From: Muribaculum sp.
Lineage (GTDB): Bacteria; Bacillota; Clostridia; Lachnospirales; Lachnospiraceae
Length of the DNA: 64,000 nt
Assembly (NCBI GenBank): GCA_023663505.1
Contig: JAMPHH010000013.1
Span: 9,670 to 73,669, forward strand
Direction: 5' to 3'
Notes under the pieces: model-generated
Databases searched by the model: none
What the model was told of the DNA's origin: nothing
What the model saw: only the letters and a program-made list of their open reading frames with translations
Shown: positions 43,337 to 52,148 of the stretch, one piece after another
Layout: the number at the start of each line of letters is the position of its first letter
Numbering within the stretch: position 1 is the first letter of the stretch
Translations under genes and position numbers: made by a program

Positions 43337-44116
43337 TCACTGCTTCTCGATCTTATATCCCACACCCCACACTACCTTCAAATATTTGGGGTTCTTCGGG
43401 TCGAGCTCTATCTTCTCCCGTATATTGCGCACATGCACCATAATGGTGTCCGTGTTCACCGCCTTCTCGTTCCAGACACGCTCATAAATCTCGTCAGCGG
43501 AGAATACGCGCCCCGCGTTCTTGATTAGAAGCTGCACAATCTTGAATTCCATAGGTGTCAGCTTCACAGGCTCATCGTCCACCGTGACCTCCACGGTATC
43601 CTCGTTCAGCTCAAGCCCGCCGATGCGGTAAATATGCTCGTTGTCCTCCCGCTTTACCGCGTTAAGATACTTGGCATAGCGTCGCAGCTGGGAATTGACC
43701 CGCGCCAAGAGCTCCAAGGGCGTAAAGGGCTTGGTGACATAATCGTCCGCCCCCATATTGAGCCCCATGATCTTATCCACCTCCTCGGACTTGGCGGAGA
43801 GCATGATCACCGGAAATTCATACCCCTCCGCCCGAAGCTGCATCAGCATGGTCACGCCGTCCATCACGGGCATCATGATATCCACAATCGCCAAGTGAAT
43901 CTCGCCATGAGCTTCACCATTATGTTCACCTCGAATTTCACCATGGGCTTCAGCGCGAGTCCCCCTGCCCTGCGCGTTCGTCTGTCTGACAAGCGCAAGC
44001 CCCTCCTTGCCGTTTGCCGCCTGCAATACCTCGTAGCCCTGATTTTTCAAATAAATCTCCACGCCATTCCGAATCTCGTTATCGTCTTCCACCAATAAAA
44101 TGCGATATTTATCCAT
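43337..44116 (-). CDS. OmpR/PhoB-family response regulator with receiver insert
   Basis: A 259-residue regulator partnered with the kinase that follows. The receiver domain has acids D11 and D12, the phospho-acceptor D79 in AIVDIMMP, and the conserved K in YVTKPFTP. The C-terminal winged-helix DNA-binding domain runs from about 160. About 24 residues rich in G, H, E (EAHGEIRGEHNGEAHGEI) are inserted before the phospho-acceptor strand, moving it from the usual position near 52. The insert contains a short internal repeat. It is the first gene of the pair. Confidence 0.93.
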   Translation of the reverse strand: MDKYRILLVEDDNEIRNGVEIYLKNQGYEVLQAANGKEGLALVRQTNAQGRGTRAEAHGEIRGEHNGEAHGEIHLAIVDIMMPVMDGVTMLMQLRAEGYEFPVIMLSAKSEEVDKIMGLNMGADDYVTKPFTPLELLARVNSQLRRYAKYLNAVKREDNEHIYRIGGLELNEDTVEVTVDDEPVKLTPMEFKIVQLLIKNAGRVFSADEIYERVWNEKAVNTDTIMVHVRNIREKIELDPKNPKYLKVVWGVGYKIEKQ

Positions 44117-44134
44117 AGCCCTCTCACGCTCTCC

Positions 44135-45403
44135 TTACCCTTCCGTCATAATAGCTCCGAAGTAATGATATTTTCGATACTGACAGACACAAGTATATCC
44201 TGAAACCGCTTTTCTCGCAACTGTCTTCTCCCGATATTGCAGAGCCGTCCGATAAGCCCCGTCCGCAAGCTCAAGAAGCCTGCCCGTTCCGCATACTGCC
44301 TCTATGATGCCGTCTGCAAATTCTTCCGCTTCCTCGGCAAACAAACGTCCGTTCACACCCTCCTTCACCAAATCCCTGACCCCGCTGGCATCTACCGCGT
44401 AGACCGGAGTCGCTCCTGCAAATGCCTCTAATAAAACAATCCCCTGCGTCTCGGTCTTCGACGCGAATAAAAACGCGTCCGCCGCGGCGTAATATGCTGC
44501 AAGCTCCTCATTGGGCACGCTCCCCGCAAAAATAACCTCCTCCGACACCTGCAGCCGCTCCCGCATGGCTTCATACTCCGCCCTGTCAGGACCATCTCCC
44601 ACCAAAAGCACCCGAAAGGCACAAGGGCTTTTCTGACGCCGCATTTTCTCCTTTGCAAGCGCAACGCTCCTTAATAAAAACTCCACATTTTTCTCATGGG
44701 ACATACGGGATACGGATAAAAGCAACGGACAGTCCGCAGCATTGTATTGTGCCCTAACGGATTCCTTTGCCCGCTCCGATACCTGAAAACGGGATTCCTC
44801 AATACCCGTGGGCAGTATATCCAATCGCTCATAGTCTATCCGACAATGCTCGTGAAGATATTCCAAAATCCCCCTCGTGGGCGCGAAAATCAAATCACAA
44901 TGCCGCATAAAGCCATGCATATACCAAGGAAGGAGTCCCTCCTTTAACCCAAAAAGAATGTGCTTCGCCAATGGTCCAAAGAGATGCTTCTCCCTATCCG
45001 CCCACGCTTCCATGATGCGAATCCCCTTAAAATACGACAGATATTCCTCGTAACGGGTATGGTATGTGAAGGTGAGCGGAATCTTGTATTTTCGCGCCAA
45101 CCGGACTGCCGTCTGACCAATCAGCACGGGGTGATGCACATGAATCACGTCAAAGGACTGCCGTCTAAACTCCTCCTCGATAGCTCTGTCAAACGGATTA
45201 GGCAGGACGATTCCTCCGATAAAATGCTTTATCAAAGTGGCATAGCGAAACACCCCCGCTTCCTCCTCTTGTCCCTCATAGGTGGGCGCAAAGACTGTAA
45301 CACTGTGTCCCTCGGCGCGCAGGGCATTCGCCAAACGCTCCACCGAAATGGGGACGCCTCCCAGAAACGGTTTGTAGTTGTTGGTCATCAATGCAATATT
45401 CAT
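44135..45403 (-). CDS. Glycosyltransferase family 4 (diacylglycerol glucosyltransferase-like)
   Basis: A 422-residue GT-B enzyme. The N-terminus MNIALMTNNYKPFLGGVPIS, HVHHPVLIG and TFTYHTRYEEY are typical of the 1,2-diacylglycerol 3-glucosyltransferase and mannosyltransferase group, and TETQGIVLLEAFAGATPVYAVDASG is the GT4 sugar-nucleotide motif. Likely makes a membrane glycolipid, possibly an anchor for lipoteichoic acid. I chose the ATG at 45403, where the family sequence begins; the open frame to 45457 runs through a dispersed repeat. The end is 18 bases before the response regulator start. Confidence 0.87.
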   Translation of the reverse strand: MNIALMTNNYKPFLGGVPISVERLANALRAEGHSVTVFAPTYEGQEEEAGVFRYATLIKHFIGGIVLPNPFDRAIEEEFRRQSFDVIHVHHPVLIGQTAVRLARKYKIPLTFTYHTRYEEYLSYFKGIRIMEAWADREKHLFGPLAKHILFGLKEGLLPWYMHGFMRHCDLIFAPTRGILEYLHEHCRIDYERLDILPTGIEESRFQVSERAKESVRAQYNAADCPLLLSVSRMSHEKNVEFLLRSVALAKEKMRRQKSPCAFRVLLVGDGPDRAEYEAMRERLQVSEEVIFAGSVPNEELAAYYAAADAFLFASKTETQGIVLLEAFAGATPVYAVDASGVRDLVKEGVNGRLFAEEAEEFADGIIEAVCGTGRLLELADGAYRTALQYREKTVARKAVSGYTCVCQYRKYHYFGAIMTEG

Positions 45404-45495
45404 AGTAATAACCATACCTTTCCGCAACCTGCGAACTTTCATGCGTGTTTTACGCATTGTGCAGGCACAATATTCGCAAAACGAATAAATTCGTT
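45401..45495. repeat. Dispersed repeat, copy B (upstream of glycosyltransferase gene)
   Basis: Copy of 15331-15426 in the same position relative to a minus-strand start codon, including the AACGAAT/ATTCGTT palindrome and the hairpin core TGCAGG/CCTGC. The peptide read through both copies is close: MKVCRLRKGMAIIM here MKVRRLRKGMVITM. Confidence 0.75.
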
Positions 45496-45520
45496 CGTGA
45501 AAAATCTATGATTTTTCACA

Positions 45521-46033
45521 CTATCCTCCCAATATAGTAAAAAAGCTGTCTCCCAGCACATAGCCCGCCCCCACAAAAATGAAATTCCAGACAAAAATCC
45601 CAAGTGTAGAGCTTATGATATACTTGTCCAACGGCATCTGCAGCACTCCCGCCGGGATCGAGACAACGGTTCGGATCATGGGCATCAGCTTGGCGAGGAA
45701 CACTCCCTTGCAGCCCTTTTCCCTCACCCACTCCATAGTCCTCTTAAGAACCGGCTCATGCTTCGGAAAACGTCTGATATAAGCCCCAAGAAACACCTTC
45801 CCGCCCTTTAAGCCCAGCCAATACAGCAGCAGGCTTCCCAAAAGCCCCGCCGCCACGGTGATCACCATCACCCAGCCAAAGCCGATATTGCCCTTTGACG
45901 CCATCACTCCCGCCAAGGGCATGATGATTCCCGCAGGAAACCCCGGCATGTTCAGGTATTCCAAGAACACGATCACAAAGATAGCGACCGCCCCGTATCT
46001 GGTAAAGTACATTGTCAAAATTGATAAATCCAT
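45521..46033 (-). CDS. DedA family membrane protein
   Basis: A 170-residue membrane protein with four to five helices of the DedA/SNARE-associated type. EYLNMPGFPAGIIMPLAGVMAS, GSLLLYWLGLKGGK and the FLAKLMPMIRTVVSIPAG block near 113 match the family; members flip undecaprenyl phosphate or phospholipids. GAGGTG lies before the ATG. It is upstream of the glycosyltransferase, same strand, with the repeat between them. Confidence 0.9.
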   Translation of the reverse strand: MDLSILTMYFTRYGAVAIFVIVFLEYLNMPGFPAGIIMPLAGVMASKGNIGFGWVMVITVAAGLLGSLLLYWLGLKGGKVFLGAYIRRFPKHEPVLKRTMEWVREKGCKGVFLAKLMPMIRTVVSIPAGVLQMPLDKYIISSTLGIFVWNFIFVGAGYVLGDSFFTILGG

Positions 46034-46053
46034 GCGACACCTCGTTTCTGCAT

Positions 46054-46160
46054 GTAACTATTCAAAACCATTCGCAAAACGCTGCTACGCAGCTTCCATT
46101 TTGTCCATGCTTGGCTCTCGCCAAATGAATTTATATGGTCGCTTGGTTCTGAACAGTTAC
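46054..46160. repeat. MITE-like inverted-repeat element
   Basis: Ends GTAACTATTCAAAACC and GGTTCTGAACAGTTAC are inverted copies (16 bases, few mismatches), with inner hairpins GCTGC/GCAGC and TTGG/CCAA. It lies in the gap between dedA and the ABC exporter and has the same ends as 26070-26128. Confidence 0.7.
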
Positions 46161-46255
46161 ATTCTACAAGGGAATTCCAAAAAACAAGGTCAGAACTTTC
46201 CAAAGAAATTCTAAAGATAGGTGTAAGAAATTCCAAAATGCTTATCCAATTAAAA

Positions 46256-46290
46256 AAGTGCGTAAGTTTTTAGCAGTAACTTACACACTT
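46256..46290 (-). terminator. Terminator of the ABC exporter gene
   Basis: On the minus strand a 13-pair stem with one mismatch (AAGTGTGTAAGTT / AACTTACGCACTT) and a nine-base loop is followed by four to five T residues. Confidence 0.8.
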
Positions 46291-46341
46291 CCACACATGC
46301 CGCTTCAGCGGCACAATCAATCGATGAACCGCCGCAAGACC

Positions 46342-48165
46342 TCAGCTCTGTATCTTCTTAAGCTGATAAAAACGTCCCTTCTGCTCCATCAGTTCATCGT
46401 ATGTCCCGCACTCCACGCACCGCCCCTCGTCAATCACGGCGATCCTGTCCGCATCTCTGATAGTGGACAGCCTGTGCGCCACGATGAAGGTGGTACGGTT
46501 TCTGGTCAGGTTATTCACCGCCTCCTGAATCAGCTTTTCCGAAATGCTGTCCAAGGCGGAGGTAGCTTCGTCCAGCACGATGACCTTGGGGTCGCGAATC
46601 AGAGCCCTCGCAATGGAGATACGCTGACGCTGACCGCCCGAAAGCTTGCCGCCATGCTCTCCCACTTTCGTCTCCAGACCATCAGGCAGCGAATCGACCA
46701 GCTCCTTCAGATTAGCAGCGCGAATCACCTCGTCCAAACGCTCCTGCGTCACATCCTCGCATCCGTAGGTGATATTTTCCCTGATGGTGCCCGAGAACAG
46801 AATGGAGGTCTGTGGCACTACCGCCAAGTATTTTCGATAGCTGCGCAGATCGAGCTCGCTCAGATTCTGCCCGTCCAAAAGCACCTCGCCCCGCTCTGTC
46901 AGGTAGAATCCGATCACCATATTGATGATTGTGGTCTTGCCCGCGCCGGACTCTCCCACAAGGGCGATGGTCTCCCCCTGCTTTACCTCCAGATTCAAGC
47001 CGTTCAGTGTATCCTTGCCGCCGTCATTATATTTAAAATACACATCTCTAAAGGAAAACACGCCGTCCACATGGTCAACCTCCCGTTTCCCCGCGTTGCT
47101 CTCCACATCATCGGACAACAGCACCTCGCCGATGGAGTTGACGGATTCGATTCCCTTGGCGATGACAGGCACCAGAGCGATAATGGCGGACACCTGATTG
47201 ACGATCGTTGCAAAATAGCTCTGGTAAAGGGCGATATCCCCCGCCAGAATCCCGCCCTGATAGGCGAGATACCCCGTAAAGGCAAGACAGACCACCTGAA
47301 AGATCTGGAAGATCGCCCAACCCACGGAGCCGAATAATGCCTGCACCAGATCCAGCTTGTATCCCCTCTCCGCCACGGCGAAAAGCTGCCCACTCATCTT
47401 GCGGACCTCTTCCTCCTCCAAAGCGTGTGCCCTCGTGACAGGAATGAGCTCCACCATCTCCATGACGCGTGCGGAGGTCTCCTCCATTTCCCGTCTGAAT
47501 TCCGCGTTGCGCTCCCGCATCACATTGCGAAAAGCCATCATAGTGATCGCCGCAATAGGCGTGGTGATCAGGAAAAAGAAAAAGACCATCACACTTTTGG
47601 ATATCGTCACCACCAATGCCACGCCAATATTCAGCGCAATGTTCAGTATACTCAGAAACATCTGGGTCGAGAGCCCCTCCACCGCCTCCACGTCACGCAT
47701 GATCTTGGACTGGAGCTTGCCGGAGCGGGTCTCTATGTGATAGGCAATGGAAAGCTGCTGAAGCTTTCGGATCAACGCCTTCCTAAGCCCCGTCTCCGCA
47801 TATCTCGTCGCCTGACTCTTGTAATCCGTGTAAAGATAATTCATCGGCACATTCAGGACAATCAACGCAACCATCAATATGGTATAAAAAAGAGTGTTGC
47901 GCAGACAGTCGGGATTATTCGTGGTGATGTCGTTGATGATATTGGCGGTCACGATGGGCAGCACCCACACACAGGCATGCTTGATAAAGAAGAAAATCAC
48001 CGCAAGCACGAACTTATAATAATTGCCCTTATAGATTGCCACCAGTATCTTCAAGGGGTGTCCCTGATGCCTGCGGTAGCAGTCCGTGAACCAGCTTTCC
48101 GGCTCAATGCCCTTGGGCGGATTCATTTTTTTCTCAAAAGATGTTTTCTGGGAAGTTTTACTCAT
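46342..48165 (-). CDS. ABC transporter, fused permease and ATPase
   Basis: A 607-residue half-transporter of the type IV exporter (MsbA/LmrA-like) kind. Six helices lie in 50-330; the ATPase follows with Walker A GESGAGKT near 395, signature LSGGQRQRISIARAL, Walker B VIVLDEATSALD and the switch H in IVAHRLS. It probably works as a homodimer. A lipid, peptide or drug may be its substrate. AAAGGGGG precedes the ATG. It follows ilvC behind a terminator, so it is a separate unit. Confidence 0.92.
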   Translation of the reverse strand: MSKTSQKTSFEKKMNPPKGIEPESWFTDCYRRHQGHPLKILVAIYKGNYYKFVLAVIFFFIKHACVWVLPIVTANIINDITTNNPDCLRNTLFYTILMVALIVLNVPMNYLYTDYKSQATRYAETGLRKALIRKLQQLSIAYHIETRSGKLQSKIMRDVEAVEGLSTQMFLSILNIALNIGVALVVTISKSVMVFFFFLITTPIAAITMMAFRNVMRERNAEFRREMEETSARVMEMVELIPVTRAHALEEEEVRKMSGQLFAVAERGYKLDLVQALFGSVGWAIFQIFQVVCLAFTGYLAYQGGILAGDIALYQSYFATIVNQVSAIIALVPVIAKGIESVNSIGEVLLSDDVESNAGKREVDHVDGVFSFRDVYFKYNDGGKDTLNGLNLEVKQGETIALVGESGAGKTTIINMVIGFYLTERGEVLLDGQNLSELDLRSYRKYLAVVPQTSILFSGTIRENITYGCEDVTQERLDEVIRAANLKELVDSLPDGLETKVGEHGGKLSGGQRQRISIARALIRDPKVIVLDEATSALDSISEKLIQEAVNNLTRNRTTFIVAHRLSTIRDADRIAVIDEGRCVECGTYDELMEQKGRFYQLKKIQS

Positions 48166-48199
48166 ATTGCCCCCTTTAGTCGAGTAGGAAAATACGAAA

Positions 48200-48219
48200 G
48201 GGGATGCCTTCGCATCCCC
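48200..48219 (-). terminator. Terminator after ilvC
   Basis: A perfect eight-pair stem GGGGATGC/GCATCCCC with a GAAG loop, then TTTCGTATTTT on the minus strand. Confidence 0.8.
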
Positions 48220-48226
48220 GTCCCGA

Positions 48227-49246
48227 CTAGTTATTGATCAGCTTGTCATCCTCGTTGTTCCAGCTATAAAGCTTACGAACCTCCTCGCCTACCTTCTCGG
48301 CGGGATGCTCACCGGCAAGCTTCCTCATAGCCTTGAAATGAACCTGCTTGCCTGCGGGAGACATATCCAAGAGGAATTCCTTCGCGAAGGTTCCGTCCTG
48401 AATGTCGCTCAAAATCTTCTTCATCGTCTTCTTAGTCTCGTCGGTGATGATCTTCGGACCGGTTACATAATCACCATATTCAGCGGTGTTGGAGATGGAA
48501 TATCTCATTCCCGCAAAGCCTGACTGATAGATCAGATCCACGATCAACTTCATCTCATGGATACATTCAAAATATGCGTTTCTGGGGTCATAGCCCGCCT
48601 CCACCAAGGTCTCGAAGCCCGCCTGCATCAATGCGCAGACACCGCCGCACAGCACAGCCTGCTCTCCGAACAGGTCTGTCTCTGTCTCGGTGCGGAAGGT
48701 CGTCTCCAGAACACCCGCTCTCGCGCCGCCAATCCCAAGCGCATACGCTAACGCCAGATCCTGTGCCTTGCCGGTAGCGTCCTGCTCAACAGCGATCAGA
48801 CAAGGAACGCCCTTGCCCGCCTGATACTCGGAGCGAACGGTATGACCGGGACCCTTGGGAGCGATCATGGTAACGTCCACATTCTTGGGCGGCACGATAC
48901 AGCCGAAATGAATGTTAAAGCCATGCGCGAACATCAGCATATTGCCCTCCTCAAGGTTGGGCTCAATGTCATTCTTATACAGATCAGCCTGCTTCTCGTC
49001 ATTGATCAGGATCATGATAATATCCGCCTTCTTTGCAGCCTCCGCAGCGGTATAAACCTCGAAGCCCTGTGCCACGGCTCTGTCCCAAGACTTAGAGCCC
49101 TCATAGAGACCGATGATCACATGACAGCCGGAATCCTTCAGATTCAGCGCATGTGCGTGTCCTTGACTTCCATAGCCCACGATCGCGATGGTCTTACCCT
49201 CCAAGAGAGAGAGATTACAATCCTCCTGATAAAAAATCTTTGCCAT
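48227..49246 (-). CDS. ilvC: Ketol-acid reductoisomerase (class I)
   Basis: Second step of valine/isoleucine synthesis, turning acetolactate into dihydroxyisovalerate with NADPH and Mg2+. The 339-residue class I enzyme shows GYGSQGHAHALNLKDSG near the start, KGPGHTVRSEYQAGKGVP and the Mg ligand region DLFGEQAVLCGG. The ATG at 49246 has GGAGG; the open frame begins 15 bases earlier. Its operon is ilvB-ilvN-ilvN-ilvC, transcribed toward the ABC exporter but stopped at a terminator. Confidence 0.96.
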   Translation of the reverse strand: MAKIFYQEDCNLSLLEGKTIAIVGYGSQGHAHALNLKDSGCHVIIGLYEGSKSWDRAVAQGFEVYTAAEAAKKADIIMILINDEKQADLYKNDIEPNLEEGNMLMFAHGFNIHFGCIVPPKNVDVTMIAPKGPGHTVRSEYQAGKGVPCLIAVEQDATGKAQDLALAYALGIGGARAGVLETTFRTETETDLFGEQAVLCGGVCALMQAGFETLVEAGYDPRNAYFECIHEMKLIVDLIYQSGFAGMRYSISNTAEYGDYVTGPKIITDETKKTMKKILSDIQDGTFAKEFLLDMSPAGKQVHFKAMRKLAGEHPAEKVGEEVRKLYSWNNEDDKLINN

Positions 49247-49369
49247 TTTCTTTTCCTCCATATTAAGTATGAAATATATAACTGATAGGGGAAATCCCCT
49301 AGAGCTAACATCACAATGCCGTCCGCAGCCAAGCCGCGTTAAAGCTTCAGCCTTACGATTGCAGCTAAG

Positions 49370-49867
49370 CTACAATATCGTCACGTTCTCAGTGCCGCGC
49401 CCAAGCCCCGCGATTCCCGTGCGCGCAAGCTCCAGAATCTCATAGCCGTCCAACAACCCGATAAACGCGTCAATCTTAGACTGGTTGCCCGTAAGCTCGA
49501 TCATCAGGCTCTCCGGCGACACGTCAATGATCTTGGCGCGGAATACATCTGCCACCGCGATGACACCCGGACGCTGCTCCGCAGCAGCCTTAACCTTGAT
49601 CATCACAAGCTCCCTGTATACACTCTCCTCAGGCTTAAGCTCCTTGATATCCCTAATGTCCACCAATTTGGCGAGCTGCTTCTCAATCTGCTCCAAGATC
49701 TCGTCATCACCGCTTGTGACAATGGTGATGCGGGTAAATCTCGGGTCTGCCGTCACACCCGCGGTAATGCTCTCAATATTATAGCCCCGTCTGGAAAAAA
49801 GCCCTGATATACGGCTCAACACGCCGGAGGTATTGTCAACCAACAATTGAAAAACCTTTTTACGCAT
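49370..49867 (-). CDS. ilvN: Acetolactate synthase small (regulatory) subunit
   Basis: ACT-domain subunit that activates IlvB and carries valine feedback. In 165 residues the ACT domain is at the N-terminus (FQLLVDNTSGVLSRISGLFSRRGYNIESI) with a C-terminal domain containing RELVMIKVKA and MIELTGNQSKIDAFI. The ATG at 49867 is preceded by GAGAGG within the earlier frame. It lies between a second small-subunit gene and ilvC. Confidence 0.92.
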   Translation of the reverse strand: MRKKVFQLLVDNTSGVLSRISGLFSRRGYNIESITAGVTADPRFTRITIVTSGDDEILEQIEKQLAKLVDIRDIKELKPEESVYRELVMIKVKAAAEQRPGVIAVADVFRAKIIDVSPESLMIELTGNQSKIDAFIGLLDGYEILELARTGIAGLGRGTENVTIL

Positions 49868-49948
49868 CTTCTCAAAACCTCTCATAAACCGTTAGTTATA
49901 AACAATTTATACTATAACAATTTAAAGTGTTGCTGTCAACAGGCAAAC

Positions 49949-50440
49949 TCAAGAGTCATTCTCTATACACTTGGATAACGCCAGTGTCCCCGTGCGCGCC
50001 ACCTCCACCACGCTGACGCTCTGCAAAAGCTGCAGCATCAGCCGAATCCGCTCGGGGGTGTCGCAGAGCTGAATCATCATAAAATGCTTGGACATATCCA
50101 CGATGGACGCCTTCATGATATCGCACAGCTCCGTGATGTCACGGCGGTTGGTCTTATTGTACTTCACCTTCATCAGCATCAATTCTCTGGTGATGCACTG
50201 CTGCTCCTCAAAGGTCTTTACCTTGATGACATCAAGCTTCTTGTTAAGCTGCTTCTCAATCTGCTCAATAGTGCGCTCGTCACCGCCTGACACGATCGTC
50301 ATACAGGAAACCTCGGGGTTGTCTGTCTCCCCCACCGCCAGAGAGTCAATATTAAAGCATCTTCTGGAGAAGAGCCCCGCCACCTTACACAATACACCGG
50401 AACGGTTTTCTACCGAAACCGAATAAATTCTTTTTATCAT
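49949..50440 (-). CDS. Second acetolactate synthase small subunit
   Basis: A 163-residue paralogue of the neighbouring ilvN. The ACT domain (YSVSVENRSGVLCKVAGLFSR) and C-terminal domain are both complete. It shares the GLFSRR...NI-S pattern and EQIEKQL stretch with its neighbour but differs elsewhere. Two small-subunit genes in a row suggest different effectors or a hetero-regulated enzyme. It begins 19 bases after ilvB, probably coupled. Confidence 0.88.
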   Translation of the reverse strand: MIKRIYSVSVENRSGVLCKVAGLFSRRCFNIDSLAVGETDNPEVSCMTIVSGGDERTIEQIEKQLNKKLDVIKVKTFEEQQCITRELMLMKVKYNKTNRRDITELCDIMKASIVDMSKHFMMIQLCDTPERIRLMLQLLQSVSVVEVARTGTLALSKCIENDS

Positions 50441-50459
50441 ACTAATCCTCCATGCGCAG

Positions 50460-52076
50460 TCATTTTACCAAATCCATTGGGTCTATCAGGCATTCCATAA
50501 GAACAGATTCGTCCTTTGCCAAAAACAAGTCGATCGTCTCCTGCGCCCGCTCCATATTCTCCAAACGAAGGAACGGAAGCTCATAGGCGGACGCCAGCTT
50601 CTCCAAGTCAGGACTTCCCGACAGATCCACCACGGAATAATTGTCCTTGTAGGTATAATGCTGATATTCCCTCACCATGCCCAGATAATTGTTCTTCAGG
50701 ACAATGATTTTGACGGGAACCTTGTGCTGTCTCATGGTGGCAAGCTCCATCATTGACATCTGGAAGGAACCGTCGCCGCAGACGGCGATTACCTGTTTGT
50801 CTGGCGCCGCTATCTTAGCTCCCATTGCCGCCGGAATGGAATAGCCCATGGTGCCCATGCCGCCGGAGGTGAGGAATTTTCCTTTTTTTACAATATGATA
50901 GCCGCAGGACCAGATCTGGTTCTGTCCCACGTCCGCCACATAGATAGCGTCCTCCTGCATCTTCTCAGAGAGCATAGTAATGAATGCCGCCGGGTCCACA
51001 TAGTCCGGATTCGGTGTGCGCTTCGCCTCCATGGTCACGCGATATTCATTCAGCGTCGCAAGCCATTCCTCACAACTGCACTGTACTTCTTCCCTCTCAA
51101 AATCTTCAAATATATGCTTGGCGTCTCCCACCAGAGGAATCGTAGGTCCCGCGTTCTTTCCAATTTCAGCGGGGTCTACATCTATATGCACCAACACCTT
51201 CCCCCGTGTGATCAGATCCGGTTGGTTCACGGCGCGGTCAGCCACTCTCGCTCCCACCATGATCAACAGATCGGACTCGTTCATGGCACGGTTCGCGTAA
51301 GCCCTGCCATTATTGCCCACCATGCCAAAATATAAAGGGTGTTTGGTTGGCATGATCCCGATTCCCATCATCGTGGACACCACGGGAATCTGATGCTTCT
51401 CCGCAAAGCTTCTCAGCTCTCCCTGAGCGTCGGCGAGTAGCACCCCGCCCCCGGCGCAGATAATGGGCTTCCTTGCCCGCTCCAACTCCTTGATGACCTT
51501 TTTGATCTGCACCGCGTTTCCCTTGACCGTGGGCTTGTAAGTCCGCAGGGAGACCTCCTCGGGATATTTAAATTTATTGACGGGCGCGTTCTGGATATCA
51601 ATGGGAATATCAATCAAAACAGGTCCCTTTCGTCCAGTGTTAGCAATGTAGAACGCCTCCTTGAACACCTGCGGGATATCATTCGCGTTCTTCACAAGAT
51701 AGCTGTACTTGACAAAGGACTCCACCGCTCCCGTGATATCCGCCTCCTGAAAGACGTCGCTGCCCAAAAGCTCGCTGTTGACCTGTCCCGTGATGCAGAC
51801 CAAGGGAATGCTGTCCGCGAAAGCCGTGGCAATACCCGTAATGACATTCGTGGCGCCCGGACCGCTGGTGACAGCACACACACCGGGACGTCCCGTGATA
51901 CGCGCTACCCCGCTTGCCGCATGCGCAGCGTTCTGCTCCGTGCGAATCAAAATCGTCCGAATCCCGGACTCCAATATACTATTATAAAAAGGACAGATTG
52001 CAACGCCCGGATAACCAAATACCGTGGTAACCCCCTCAGCCTCCAGACATTTCACAATGGCATCTGCTCCAATCAT
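50460..52076 (-). CDS. ilvB: Acetolactate synthase large subunit
   Basis: TPP- and FAD-dependent enzyme joining two pyruvates (or pyruvate and 2-oxobutyrate), first step of branched-chain amino acid synthesis. The 538-residue protein has catalytic Glu in IRTEQNAAHAASG, and the TPP motif GDGSFQMSMMELATMRQH to KNNYLGMVREYQ. Fused FAD domain is present. AAGGAGG precedes the ATG and a clear promoter lies just upstream. First gene of the operon. Confidence 0.95.
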   Translation of the reverse strand: MIGADAIVKCLEAEGVTTVFGYPGVAICPFYNSILESGIRTILIRTEQNAAHAASGVARITGRPGVCAVTSGPGATNVITGIATAFADSIPLVCITGQVNSELLGSDVFQEADITGAVESFVKYSYLVKNANDIPQVFKEAFYIANTGRKGPVLIDIPIDIQNAPVNKFKYPEEVSLRTYKPTVKGNAVQIKKVIKELERARKPIICAGGGVLLADAQGELRSFAEKHQIPVVSTMMGIGIMPTKHPLYFGMVGNNGRAYANRAMNESDLLIMVGARVADRAVNQPDLITRGKVLVHIDVDPAEIGKNAGPTIPLVGDAKHIFEDFEREEVQCSCEEWLATLNEYRVTMEAKRTPNPDYVDPAAFITMLSEKMQEDAIYVADVGQNQIWSCGYHIVKKGKFLTSGGMGTMGYSIPAAMGAKIAAPDKQVIAVCGDGSFQMSMMELATMRQHKVPVKIIVLKNNYLGMVREYQHYTYKDNYSVVDLSGSPDLEKLASAYELPFLRLENMERAQETIDLFLAKDESVLMECLIDPMDLVK

Positions 52077-52118
52077 TCCGTTTCCTCCTTATCACTGCAT
52101 TGTGCAAAATACTTTCAC

Positions 52119-52148
52119 ATTATAGCATAACTACCCCTGTTCGTTCAA
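52119..52148 (-). promoter_or_regulatory. Promoter for the ilvB operon
   Basis: TTGAAC (52143-52148) and TATAAT (52119-52124) are 18 bases apart on the minus strand, with TG before the -10. The promoter overlaps the end of metH. There is no room for a long T-box leader: only about 40 bases lie between the -10 and the ilvB start. Confidence 0.65.

Noticed and set aside
52077..52130. T-box leader for the ilvB operon
   Set aside because: Only about 50 bases separate metH and ilvB, too short for such a leader; a plain promoter is visible.
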